This document shows, piece by piece, positions 11,446 to 24,424 of a DNA stretch of 64,000 nt. Origin of the DNA: Cryptomeria japonica (lineage: Eukaryota; Streptophyta; Pinopsida; Cupressales; Cupressaceae). The DNA is taken from contig NC_081410.1 in NCBI RefSeq assembly GCF_030272615.1, positions 126,903,140-126,967,139 on the forward strand, read 5' to 3'. How positions within the stretch are numbered: the stretch's first letter is position 1; each line of letters starts with the position of its first letter. The notes below the pieces were generated by a model. It did no database searches. It was not told where the DNA came from and saw only the letters and a list, made by a program, of their open reading frames with translations. Both the position numbers and the translations under genes were made by a program.

Positions 11446-12850
11446 GGAGGGACTACAAGACCTAGGGAAGGAGAACATAGAGAGGTGGGGGGAAAGGGAG
11501 AAGAGGAGGAGAGAGTTAAAAAAAGAATAGGGGTAAAGGGGGAGGAAGATAGAGGGGAAGAGAGAGGGAGAGAACTATATTGGTAAAGAAAGATGAGAGA
11601 CCTAGATGACAAGAGAGAGGAATGAGATAGATAGAGGGGGGGAGAGAGAGGTGAGTAATGAAACATGATGCAAAGGTAGATAGGTGGAGAAGAAGGAAGT
11701 GATAAACCTAGAGAGGTGAGAGAGAGTTGATGACCTAGAATGTAGAGAGAGAGAGAGAGAATAAAAGAGGAAGAGAGAATAGAAAAGTGGGGGAGTCAGA
11801 TATATATGGAGGTATGTAAGGATGGGGAGGTAGAGAGGGAGAGGGGAAGAAGGAAGGGATAGACCTAGAGAGGGGAGGGAGGGAGAAGATAAGAGATAGA
11901 AGAACAAAGAGAGGAGTAAGAGGTGATGGATGGAGAGGTAGACATGGAGGGAGTGAGAGGCCTATGGAAGGAGGAGATAAAGAGGTTAGGGGAGGAAGAG
12001 AAAATGAGGGAGTTCATAAAGGGATAGGGTTAAGGAGGAGGGAGAGAGAGGTAGATAGGGACAAAGAGAACTATAGAGGGGGCATGTAGATAGGTGAGAG
12101 ACCTAGATGGCCAAAGATGAGTGAGATAGATAGAGGGGGATAAAGAGAGGTGGGTAATGAGACCTATATGTAGAGGTAGATAGGTGGAGAGGAAGGGAGG
12201 GAGAAACCTAGAGAGGGGAGAGAGGGTGGGATGGAGAGGTAATGACCTAGACAATGAAGATAGAGAATAAGAGAGGACGAGAGAAGACGAGAGAGTGGGA
12301 GAGGGAGATATAGAGGGAGAGAGGAAGAAAGGAAGGTAGAGACCTGGAGAGGGGAGGGAGGGAGAATAGAAGAGATAGAAGAACAAAGAGATGAGTAAGA
12401 GGATATGGATAGAGAGGTAGACATGGAGGGAGTGAGAGACCTAGAGAATGAGGAGATAGATAGGTTTGGAGAGAGAGAGAGAGAAGAGAGGGAGAGAGTT
12501 CATAAATAGATAGAGGTAAGGAGAATGGAGATAAAGGTGGAGAGGGAGGGAGAGAAATAGAGGGTGGACAATTAGATAAGTGAGAAATCGAGAGGGGGAG
12601 AAAAAGGTGGGTAATAATATAGGGAGGGAGAGGCAGTGAGGTGAACAGGGAGGGAGGGACAACCATAGATATGGGGTGAGAGAGAAAAAAAGGGATAGGT
12701 AGTGACCAAGAGAAAGGAGTGGGAGGGGAGAGAAACAATAAGAGAGTGAGAGAGAAGAGAGAGGGAGAGAGTCAAGGATAGAGAAGTGAGAGAGACAAGA
12801 GAGGGATAGGTCTAGAGTTTGGGGAAGATAAAGCGAGTGAGATACATAGC
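11446..12850. repeat. Long polypurine tract with ~480-500-bp internal period
   Basis: About 1.4 kb in which the plus strand is overwhelmingly A and G. It is not a simple (GA)n run: landmarks recur in order. GACATGGAGGGAG occurs at 11941 and again at 12420; GAGACCTAGATG occurs near 11596 and 12096; GGTAGATAGGTGGAGA occurs near 11672 and 12174. This implies about three diverged copies of a ~480-500-bp unit. Long minus-strand frames here translate to serine/leucine/proline-rich nonsense and are not genes. Confidence 0.75.
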
Positions 12851-14099
12851 TAAAGAATGCTAATAGGAGCATGTTGATTACTGAAATTTGACATGCTTAA
12901 TTGAAATTTAACTGTCTGAAATTTTGTATGATCCTCTAAAATCTAGAATCTACATTATAATTCCTATAGAGCTGTACTTAAATGTTATATTTCATGTATA
13001 TATTCTCCTTCGGGGGTGGATATAGCTTGTGCCCAGATTGGAAAATCTACACACTCACAAAACCTTCACATTGGACAATGCGGTACATTTGGTGCTCGCC
13101 AAATGCAAAAAAATGACTTTTCACATTTGACGAGTGCCAAATGTGAAAATTCAAAATTTTACATTTGGCGAGCGCCATATTTGGTGCTCGCCAAATGGTT
13201 TTCTTGGGGGAATACTAACCCTTTGGGTTGGATTTACCTTGGGCATCCAACCTATAGGTTTGGATGACCTTTTCATGCCAATGACGCATTTTTATGAAAA
13301 GATAAAAAGTGGCACCTTTTTGGTACCGCAACTTGGTACACTTACCCGAAGAAGAAGAGGCCACAATATTAAGGATATAGATCAAATATAGGGTGGGAAA
13401 AGTATAACATGACAGTGCAAATAATGCTAAGATGATAAAGGTAAAGGCACATCCAATAAGGATGGAAAAAATAGAAAAGAATGAAGGATTGAAACAAAGT
13501 TGAGATTAAAAGAGAAAATCTCAGAAAAATAAATACTATAAAAAAATGAATATAAAAACGAATCCATACTAATATATGCAAGAAGTAAGTTCTCAAAAAG
13601 ATAATATACAATGAAAGAAACAAATTATGAATTAATAGAACATTTAAAATTAAAAGTTTATAATTACATGGTATGTTAGATTCACCAAATCGAAGAACAA
13701 AAATAAGTCTAATTGAGTAAATTAAGAAACCTGGTTTATGACTTTAAGTGCTTTTCTAGTGTATTAATATTAAAATACAACAAAATTTAAATCATTTTAG
13801 AGTCAATATAATTAGTCTAATCTAAAACTAAGTTAACATATAATAGAGATGAGTCTAAAAAATATGCGAGACATAACTCAAAAACATAAATTTAGAAAAT
13901 GGAAGAAAACAAACATGAACTAGCACAAGAAGAGATCTAAAATTTTGAAGTATAAGAAAAATCATATCATTGGGATACAAAATTTACCAACTATATGGAC
14001 CTTGACAAAGCATATGGATATATGTTGCCCAAATTAAAAGCTACAAGAGGTGTCATCTACCAAAGGAGTGATGCATATATGATGCAAGTGTCTAGATAG
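12851..14099. other. Non-coding, AT-rich, with a hairpin cluster
   Basis: No recognisable gene. The notable part is 13086-13196, where several ATTTGG...CCAAAT palindromes cluster. From 13400 to 14080 the sequence is plain AT-rich DNA. Confidence 0.6.
13086..13196. repeat. Cluster of CATTTGG/CCAAATG hairpins
   Basis: Three palindromes lie within 111 bp. At 13086-13105 CATTTGG and CCAAATG enclose TGCTCG. At 13118-13149 a perfect 12-bp stem (TTTTCACATTTG with CAAATGTGAAAA) encloses ACGAGTGC. At 13162-13196 a perfect 12-bp stem (CATTTGGCGAGC with GCTCGCCAAATG) encloses an 11-base loop. The loops themselves are versions of GCGAGCRC in both orientations. Confidence 0.8.
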
Positions 14100-14644
<545 letters not shown>

Positions 14645-17600
14645 TCTAGAATTAGAGTGATTGGTGATTATACCTTGAGAATTTACATTAAGGGTAAAAA
14701 ATACTATTTAATATATTAATATGGTCTGCTCATGCATACTTGGATTATCTAGAGAGTTTGAAATTAGGCTATAGGAGAGATTGGGATCTTGAGTTTCATA
14801 GTAGTGGCATTGTTTTCAAGGAATGCTAAGTGAACGTTGGAGTAGCTCTTAGAGGATATCATTATGTCTAGATTATATTTAAAATTGGTAGTCTTGCAAG
14901 GGTTCTAAGGACTATTTTTCTATTAGACACCAATAGATTAATCGGAATTTAGAACTTTTTTACCATAATTGACCCTACCATTGCATCTAGAAGGCCCAAA
15001 AGTAAAAGGATCAATTGTTGGTTCATTTTTTTTTTAAACTTTGTCTAAATGCCTTTACAAAAGAATCCCATATTCCATATAGGGTATATAGAATAATTAT
15101 ATATCATGTGGTGTTAATGAGAATTTATCTATGTGTGTATCATTGTGGTAGATCTTTGTATAGTGTCATTGTACGATACAACTTTCGTACAGGGAGATTT
15201 ATTTAATAGGAAAATACCTATACAATTTCATTATAAGATACTACATAGGGTACCCTACATAACCTTATAAATACTTTTAGTATTATTGATATTATTATCA
15301 ATCCTATTTCTCAATCACATACATCAACGTTAACTAGTAGGATCCACTTTTTGGTAACCTATAGCTAGAGATCTAGTTAATCATAGCTATTAGCAATTGA
15401 CATGACTTACAATAGAAAATACCTCTCTATTGATGATATAACAAACTAGCCTCTAGATACCATAAACTAAAAATTTCTACTATTATACTATTTAATACCA
15501 CTGTAAGTTGGTTTTGAGACTTCAAGGCAATGATTTATAACTCATAGTGACTTTGGGTCAAAAGGATGGTAATTTTTGAATCAAGATAAAACATTTCATT
15601 ATTATGCATATTTTATTAGGCTAAGCTAATATCATGCTAAAAATTACTATCCCATCAATCCAACTCAACCCCCTTCATATTTGTTTTTTTTAGTTGGCAC
15701 TTATTCTATGTAATATTATCAAATAGTTGTGGTTTTTGAGCAATATTTTTGAATTGGGATCATTTTTAAGAGCTTCATAGAGATGTAGATGTTTTGTTAT
15801 TTTAGTATCTAGATTTATAGAATTCAAATATTATAGACACATTTCTATCTCATTAGCATTTTAGGAGTTTTTGAGGCTCCTTTTGTGCTCATATTGGCTT
15901 CTTTTTAGCTACCATTTTTTTTTAAATTTCATGATTTTTCTCATACTTCATAATTATCATGTTAGTTATCTCATATTCTATAGCATAGTTGTAGTTTCAA
16001 TATTTTTTGCAGTTGAGAAATTTGTGTTCATCGAGATCAAGACTAATAATGCATATTTGGAAAGTGAAACATATAAAAACAGTATGTATAAATTGCCATC
16101 ATCATATTTTTCTAAGAGGTTCTTATGATAGTGATTCTTAAGAAGTGTGTTTACTTGATTATGTTTACTTTTTATTCTTTTTAATTTTGTTCTTGAAATG
16201 GATAAAATTGAAGTTCATCCAATAACTATACTTAATTATTTTTCATGCAAAGAATCAACATTTAATTATCTAACACATTTATTATAATAAGTATATAGAT
16301 GAAACAAAGCCTAAACCTATTTATTCTTAAAAAATGAGAAGTTTACAAAAGAAAAATGAGCAAGATTTTGGTTACATTTTCATGTATTTGTGTCTCTTGA
16401 TTTATAATTTCATCTTGAAAATTGTAGAACATCGAAGTATATTAACACATTCAAATTTCTTTATTGTATGGTAAAACTAATAAGGTTAGGTGATATAAGA
16501 TAGATAATTATTTGATAAATATGGTTCCTAATATTTCTTACTACATATAGGACTACTTATTTAAGGTTAAGAAATTTATAACATAGCTAAGATATTTTAA
16601 GATTGATAAAGAGTGTTTATAATGGTTCTAATTATTATATCTAAGCTTAGTCCTAACATAATTTAGTATTTGTTTCTCTCTTGCACACCCACAAGCTTTG
16701 GATGGGAGTTACAAATGTTGTGCTTAAATTACACACAATGGGACAAGTAAGAGTGTTGAATTCACTCCTAATTTTATGGTCATTTAGAACTTATAGGAAA
16801 AATATCTCATTATAGTTGGGAAGGTAGATGATCAATCCATATCTTATACCATCTCACATTTTACTCGTAATGATCCTTTTTTAATGTTCATAATCAAGAA
16901 TCTAGTATGGACAACTTTCATAAGTTGTAACATAATTATCAAAACCTTCAATTACTTTCATTGATTAAGGTTATAAAGATGTGTTGAAATTATAAAAGTA
17001 TATCCTACATCTATAAATTTAAAATATTATTTAGAGAGAGCGCTTCAAATGATACAATTCAGTGGGACTATCCTTCTATTCTAAACATATCAAATTGAAT
17101 GAGTAGTTGAAGTTTGTTTTTTTAGGAAACTAATAAGTACTTGATATTTATCTTTGATAATTTTTTTATTAAAGTTGTTTCCTCCACATCTTTTGTATCA
17201 ATTATTTATCCATCTCCCAATAGTGTTGGGATGCCATTTTTTTAGTTAGGCACAGGACTATTAATTCAATTGTGACACTTTCTAGTAGCACTAGCATACA
17301 TTTGTAAAGTTTCTATTGATCATTATTTTATAGCCTCATTTATTTTAGGAATGAGAAGATCTTCTACATTTCTTATTGTTTTTTTAATTCCCAAGAAGGA
17401 AAATATTATTTCGTGATCTTTAATCATTTTTAGCATTCAAATTCAATACTAAGAATATACTACCGATGCAAGAGACTGCACTTTGGGGGGACTACATAGT
17501 TCTTGATATTTTCTTTCTTGTATGGAGGATTAGTTCCTTTCATGGTATTTTATCTTTCTAACTCCTTCAATAGAGAAATATTTTGTGCATTGATTCCTAA

Positions 17601-19027
17601 CATGGCCACACATTTGTTGGGACCTACTCATTTACCCTACCTACATAACCTACAGTTATAGGGTATTGGCACACATATTTTTTCTTTCTTTTCTTTATTT
17701 ATTTATTTATTGTATTAGAGCGTATTTAAAATAAGCTTACAAATGTTCATATCTACTTGGGGTAGGTAGTAATTGTATCATGTGACTTCTCTATTCCTTA
17801 TTTGGTGTATATTTACTGCATGTGTGATTACATGATCCATGTTCACATCTCTTGGTAGTATATATCCTATGTATATGAATATTTTTTATGAGAATTTTAG
17901 TGTACAACATCCATTGTTTTGAAATAAAAAACATATTTCATTATGTTAATATTTACTTGTGCACTTGCTTTGGTGGCTTCATTTTGTTAGATTATAAGAG
18001 GTTTTCATAATCAAGAAAATCTTAGTATTTTTCTTACTAATAATTTTATTTCTATAGATTTTTAAAAAAAATTATAGTTCTAAAGGACTTATAATACAAC
18101 ACAAAAAAATTTTTTAAAGAAATTTCAATGGTCCAACGGTCAACTATTAACGGTTACAAAAATTTGTAAAATACCTTCTTTACATTATGATTCTTTTCAG
18201 AACAATATTTTATGAATTTCACAAAATATACTTATTATTAGCTATACTTAGTATCATCTCTACTTTCAAACATGTTGCATGCTAGGGAATACTCACTACA
18301 CAACACTTAATAAAGTACTAGTCGATGTGAAGTCTTGTACACCAACATTGAATTTACTTTATTGTTACTTGTCAATTATGGTACACCACTCTCTTCTTTT
18401 TTTTGGTAAAGTAAAAAGAGGTTACATTGGTCATTCCCCTTACAAAACACTTAAAAGGTAATTAAATAATGTTTCATAAGAAGTATAACCTATAAAAATA
18501 GAGAAATAAAAAAAAAGAAAAGAAAGAAAAACAAAGACAAGAACCACTAACCATGAAGAGATGGAAACATTAGTTACCACCTTATATAGAATTGAGCTCG
18601 TTGAGGCTAGTAACATCCTCCCATTCATCTATCATTATCTTCACTTTTTTGATAGAGTCCAATAGTTTCTACCTTTTCCATTACCTTATGTGACTAACTC
18701 AGAATTATTTTGTCTTTGAGGCTAGAGAAAGGAGGACTCTAGTTCTATTTCTAGATTTTCTCTATCTCTAAGTGGAACAAAATCATGTTGGTCGTAGAGC
18801 TTTGTATTGCCTACTTTCTGAAGGTAATGATTAAAGAGGGAGAAGCCATAATACTATGTTGATTAATAATATTATTATGATGATTTATAATCGATCAGAC
18901 TTTATCAAACAAGACAAATTTAATTATAATATGAAAACCTTTTACTCCAATCAGACTTGATTAAACAAAATGGATTTGATTAAACACAATGTTGATTAAG
19001 TTGAGATGTTCCACCAGTTAAGATGTT
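14645..19027. other. AT-rich intergenic DNA, nothing recognised
   Basis: About 4.4 kb with no frame that reads as a known protein and no repeat with clear ends. A ~50-bp word near 18339-18390 resembles 42790-42845 to the right of the Tat element, so part of this may be an old dispersed repeat. Confidence 0.5.
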
Positions 19028-19272
19028 GATTAAGTTGAGATGTTCCAAAAGAATGCAATAAAATTTCAATTGACCCACCTAAAGACCTAAGAAGACCTTG
19101 AATTGATTCCCGTACCATTGACTCACTGTTCCATCATCCCAATAATAGAAAGCTGAGAGAGATATAAGACTTTGATTAAGCTGAGATATTCCTAAGAGTG
19201 CAATAGAATTCCAGTTGACCCACCTAAAGACTTTGAGAAGATCTTGAATTAATTTCCGTACCATTCACTCAC
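19028..19272. repeat. Tandem duplication abutting the acyl-activating enzyme stop codon
   Basis: A unit of about 143 bp occurs twice. The segment 19051-19129 is repeated as 19194-19272 with scattered changes (shared words TTGACCCACCTAAAGAC, CCGTACCATT, ACTCAC). A third, shorter piece (GATTAAGTTGAGATGTTCC) precedes it. The second copy ends exactly against the stop codon of the broken gene. Confidence 0.8.
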
Positions 19273-22200
19273 CTACAGTTGCGAAACAGGGCGTGGAATC
19301 TGAACTTTCTTGGCCATTTCTCGAAGGACAACTTTTTGGATTTTACCAGTAGAAGTCTTCGGGAGCTCAAGCACAAACAACACAGATTTGGGCGCCATGA
19401 AATGCGCCATGCGCTCTCTGCAGAAGGAAATAATCTCTGATGCAGACAACTCAAACTTCTACCCCTGCCCATGCCCATCACCATGATCACTACTCTTCAC
19501 ACTCACAAAAGCACAGGGCGTTTCTCCCCAAAACGGATCAGGCATCCCCACAACAGCCGCCTCAGCGATCAGAGGATGAGAATACAGAACAGATTCAACT
19601 TCCACAGAACTGATATTTTCCCCACCTGAGATAATCACATCCTTCGACCGGTCCTTGATCTCCAAGTACCCGTCAGGGTGAACCACCGCGACGTCACCGG
19701 TTCGAAACCACCCGCCAGCAAAAGCCTGGTCTGTGGCCTCCTCATTCTTGAGATACCCTTTCATTACACTGGCAGCCCGGATCATTATTTCCCCCATTTG
19801 AACCCCATCTCTGGCCACACTGGTCATGGTCACTGGGTCCTTCACATCGACCTGAACTGCACTCAGGCTTCGGATGCCCTGCCGGGCCTTCAATCGGGCC
19901 CTTTCATTCCCCTGAAGACTGTCCCACTCGGGCTTCCAGACACAGGAAATGACTGTACCAGAGGTCTCTGTGAAGCCACACCAGTGTGTTATAGAGAATC
20001 CGAGCTCTTCCATCTTGAACAAGATCGACGGGGGTGGAGGGGCTCCGCTGGTTATGATGTCGACCCGGCCAGGGAGGGGCCGGGTCTCGAAAGGGGCAGC
20101 ATTTGCCATCATGCTCAGCATCACGGGTGCTCCACAGAGATGGGTGACATTGTGATCTGCAATTGAATCGAAGATTATCTTGGCATTGAATTTTCTCAGG
20201 CAAATGTTAATGCCTCCAATGGCCGCCAGTGCCCAGGGGAAGCACCACCCCTTGGAGTGGAACATGGGCAGAGTCCACAGGTAGATTGTGCCTGGCCTGA
20301 GTCCGTATAGGACCAGAGTATCCATGGCCATGGCGTAGAGTCCTCTGTGACTGGACTACACCTTTGGGGACCGATGTTGTGCCTGAGGTGTAGTTTAGTA
20401 CTATGGAATCCCACTCGTCCTCTGGCCACCGGATTTCGAACTCTGGGTCGCCCTGTTGGATCATGGTTTCGTATGTCAGAAGACCCCCGGGTGTGGGATT
20501 GGGATCTTTTTTCCCCTGTTCCAGATCTTCGATCAGTACTACAGAGGTGGTTTTGGTTCTTCTATTTTCATGGCTTCTGTTACCAGGGGCAGGAACTGGT
20601 AGTCTATAAAGATGAACTTTGGGTCGCATTTCGTACATGGCAGGGATGTTGGGCGCCACTATGGAGATCTGCACAATCAAATTCTTCACTGTAATGACAT
20701 TTACTCAGAGTGGACATCAAAATTGCAGAAAGGTTGATGCAGAGAGATTCGAGAATCTCCTCTGACCTTGGCTCTCAAACAGGCTGCAACATAAGTCATA
20801 GATACAAAACCTTTGGAATAAACCATGCTTCTGAAAATGAAAACAAACAATATAGAATAGTTTGTCTATCATAAGATAAAGATAAGCTAAACTAATATCA
20901 GTCAATATTGAGTGTTTAACACTTTTTAAGTCTAAAAGTCAAAATTTAGTGTGTGATTTAAGTTGTCCGAACAAAGACACCAAAACAAAGATTTTTTTCA
21001 CGTCAAACAAATTTTTTCTTCTAAAGGAAAACAGACTGCCCACCTTAAACAGAGAGGAAAAGCCAAAAATAGCATGTCAAAAATGGACACTAGACAGTTA
21101 CAACCAAAAAATAGATACAGACAAAGCCTAATTATTGATTGCCATTAAAAGTGAGGAGTGATGTTATGGATTTTGTAGCTACTATTTTTGGATTCATTTG
21201 TGTGAGATTTGCAATACTAGTATACTTATATTTAAAAAATAAATGTAAAATATGTCGAGAGATATCTTATAATAGTAATAGAAGAGAATCATCTGTAAAA
21301 TAAATGTTTTTCTAAAATACTAAACACCAAGAATACAAATCCACTAAAGCACTGCATGCAAAAAGCAGTGAATCTAGCTGGAGACAAGTGGCGAAGGTTC
21401 TATTTAATTTGGAGTAATAAAATAACACCTTCCTGAAAGCTGAAACATGGCATATTTCATGCATTTACCTGTCATTTGCATGTCAAATCGTTTCAAAAAT
21501 GGAATTTTGTTTACGGACATTTTGATGTCATTTTATTATGCCTCTTGGCATAATAAATATTTCAGATCATATTCTATAATCTAACACCAGAATAACATCG
21601 GAATATAAGAAAAATCAAATAAATGATAGATCATAGAACATGAATCAAAATATTGATGTAAAAAAATACGATTAGTGTATCTCACTTTAATATTCTGATG
21701 GTGGAACGCAGAGTGATCCAAACAGTGGTCCAAAGTGTTGATCCTCTCTATATTTCATGGACATTCCAAATTATTGATACTAAAAAATCTCATAATCGAA
21801 TCCAAAAATAGCAGTGATTACTAAGATGATGCAAGCTCAAGGAGATGATAGATCATAGAACACAAATCAAAATATTGATGTAAAAAAACACTATTAATGT
21901 ATCCCACTTTAATATCTTGATGGTAGATCGTAGAGTGATCCAAAGTGTTGGTCCTGATTATAGCTCATGGACACTCCGAATTATCCATGCTAAAAAATCT
22001 CACAATCGAATCCAAAAACAGCAATGACTGATTATAGCTCATGGACACTCTGAATTATCCATGCTAAAAAATCTTACAATCGAATCCAAAAACAACAATG
22101 ATTACTAAGATGTTGCTGACAAAAATTTGGACAAACACAAAAAGAAAAAGAGAAAAGAATAACTGTAATTCAAGTTTCAATTGTTTCTACAACTATGATA

Positions 22201-22476
22201 CTTCATTCTTACCACATCCCCGCGAGAGATATTGCGAGAAGAGAGAGCAGAGGCCAGTCTGCGGCATCTCTGGAACGTCTGAGACCAGGTGAAGCGAGTA
22301 TTGTTGTAGACAACAGAAGTACTGTCCCCAAAGACTATGGCAGCTCTTTCAATGAAGGAAATGGGAGTCAATGGAGGGTAATTGCAGGGCAGCGTTTCAT
22401 CTCCTCCATTGTTTTCTCCACAGGAAGTTTCAGAGTGATTCAATTCTTTTACTCTGCTCAAACTGGTAATACCGTA
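19273..22476 (-). pseudogene. AMP-binding acyl-CoA synthetase (plant acyl-activating enzyme, AAE1-like), broken
   Basis: Family enzymes activate short or medium carboxylic acids with ATP and CoA, often in peroxisomes. Exon 22213-22476 encodes the N-terminal part (LTPISFIERAAIVFGD, then ASALSSRNISRGDV); a GTAAG donor at 22212 and a CAG acceptor at 20669 define a 1544-bp intron. The next exon holds the ATP-binding signature YTSGTTSVPKG (20360-20392), MFHSKGWCF, GGWFRTGDVAVVHPDGYLEI, DRSKDVIISGGENIS and the C-terminal lysine motif [10 protein letters not shown]. Four lesions are visible: loss of about 35 residues after NIPAMYEM, a frameshift before SVVLIEDL, a frameshift before YAMAMDTLVLYG, and an in-frame TAG at 19459. 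The last residues are SQL, where peroxisomal SKL/SRL-type tails are common. The first exon and start codon are not found; 22477 is only a plausible acceptor. Confidence 0.85.
21624..22118. repeat. Tandem repeat inside the acyl-activating enzyme intron
   Basis: A unit of about 220 bp (GATCATAGAACA..., AATCAAAATATTGATGTAAA, GTGATCCAAA, CATGGACA, AATCTCACAATCGAATCC) occurs twice, at about 21624-21843 and 21846-22020. A partial third copy, starting GATTATAGCTCATGGACAC, follows at 22027-22110. Confidence 0.75.
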
Positions 22477-24424
22477 CTAAAAATGTCAGAAATGAATACG
22501 GGCGGTGAGGTCTGGGTTTATGAATTATCTACCATTCTCGTTGTTATATAATTTTAGAATTCAATTAGGATTTTATGAATGTATGTGATCAGTTACTGTT
22601 ATTTTTTAATTCTATTGTATGTTTATTTGTATCAATGTTTCAGATAGATCATACTTTGCGATCCATCATTATGATGTTAGAGGGTTAAGGAAGTAGAAAA
22701 TTTGAGGTGGGAGAGGAAGAAGAGGAGTGAGGGGTTGCACACATATCCATGCATTGTTCAGAGCAGAAAAATAAATTAAAAAATAAAAATATAACATGAA
22801 TAATAAAAAACGTGCAATTTCTGCAGTTCATAGTTGATTGTTGCAGAATTTTGTTAGAATATTTTTTGTTATCAATGTTCTTCATCAAACATTACAAGAA
22901 TCTACTAGAGAGAAGAGAGAGAGGGGAAAGATACACATAAAAGAATAAATAAATAAAACCAAGCAAATTAATACTAACTATTTAAATATTTAATGAGAAA
23001 TAAATAATTAACAATAAAGAAATAAGAGCCTAAAATAAACAACAAATTAAAAACAAAATTTTATTTAAAAGATCAAGAATAAAATATTAAAAAACCATAG
23101 ATGACAACCCCCAAAAAAATTAAAGGTAAATTAATAAAGTAAGCAAAGACCAACTAATAGCAATAATACAATCTAAAATTGAATTTATGTGATCAAACTT
23201 GTTGATTTAATATGTATAATTTTATTTGTAAAGTAAAGTACATAATTTAATCAGCAAATATTTGTAAATGTTTATCTTACTTATTTAAGAGTAAAATAAT
23301 ATTTTTTTAAAAATATTACATGTATAAAAAATGTGTCATTTAAAATAGAAATATACAAAAATTTCAATAGTAAATTTTTTTGTGTGTGTGAAAGGATAGC
23401 AAATGGCCTTTATCTTTTATATAAAGATAGAAAATGGATGTTATGATTCTTTGGATTGGTTAGCAAATCTCTATGTTGGTTTTATTTTCATTATCTCAAA
23501 GCTACATTGAAGCAGTCACGACAAGAGAGTCCTCAAGGAGAACACTCTAAACCGTGCAACAAGAGTAAACACAACAAAAGAAACACACTGTGATGGAGGC
23601 AATGCACAATCATATTATGTTATATTAGGGAATTCAAATGCAAATTGGTTGGCAACATGTCGGCTTTCAAATTTGACACACAAATCTGATTACAAACATG
23701 CTCAAAATACAATATTCGAGCTCAAGCAAGAATGCAAGCCAACTCCAGATCTCCTAATCCTCTGATTATCCTTCCTTATCTAAAGATGTCTCTTCCATAT
23801 ACTTAGTTACATCGATTTATATGATATTCATAGATCTAGGATGATCCGTGTCGGTCCAGATGAAAACAAATGTCGATGGAGAAGGTGTAACATGTAGAAC
23901 CACAAGGTTGGCCTTCACCAAAATAATTCCTTTGAAAATAACATAGAATGATGTGCGGACCTAGGGGAAGGTTGGCCACAAACCAAGGAACATTGGAGGA
24001 TATGAAATTAAGCTCTGTAAGCTACATAAATGATCTGCAAGATTCTTCACTAGTAGATAGGTCTAAGCGGCTCAAGTGCACAGGTCAGAAAACTGTATCA
24101 CATTCCGGAAGCAATAACTTGTCGAAAAAAGATTCAAATGACCTGCAAACTTAAGATAAGGTAGATGAACATGTCAATGAACAAAATCTAGCTCCACAAG
24201 ATCCAATGAACAAATGTGACAAAACACAAAAAAAAGTGTTGAAACTGCAAAGATGAACTAAACATCAGGAGGGTGTGAAATATTCAGAAAATATAAATAT
24301 AAAAAATATTATGACTAATATGTAGCAAGGAGCACTCCTATCCATCGAGAATTATTTCTCTATGAAACATCCATGAAATCATGACAAATATGCTTGGATG
24401 TACATTGGAAACATGAGACATTAT
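22477..24424. other. Intergenic DNA left of the Tat element
   Basis: AT-rich. Any upstream exon of the acyl-activating enzyme would lie here on the minus strand, but I cannot pick one. A 68-codon plus-strand frame at 23948-24154 has no recognisable domain and no supporting context, so I do not call it. Target-site bases ATTAT (24420-24424) end the stretch. Confidence 0.5.
24420..24424. repeat. Target-site duplication ATTAT, left
   Basis: ATTAT directly before the left LTR; the identical five bases follow the right LTR at 42765-42769. This proves the two LTRs belong to one insertion. Confidence 0.9.

Noticed and set aside
11433-12872. Several long minus-strand frames rich in Ser, Leu and Pro
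   Set aside because: Caused by the polypurine strand, which has almost no stop codons in its complement; no domain and no sensible composition.
19678-20694. Plus-strand frames opposite the acyl-activating enzyme
   Set aside because: Shadows of the minus-strand coding sequence, which carries clear family motifs.
23948-24154. 68-codon frame MMCGPRGRLATNQG...
   Set aside because: No domain, no neighbouring exons and no codon support; likely chance in repeat DNA.
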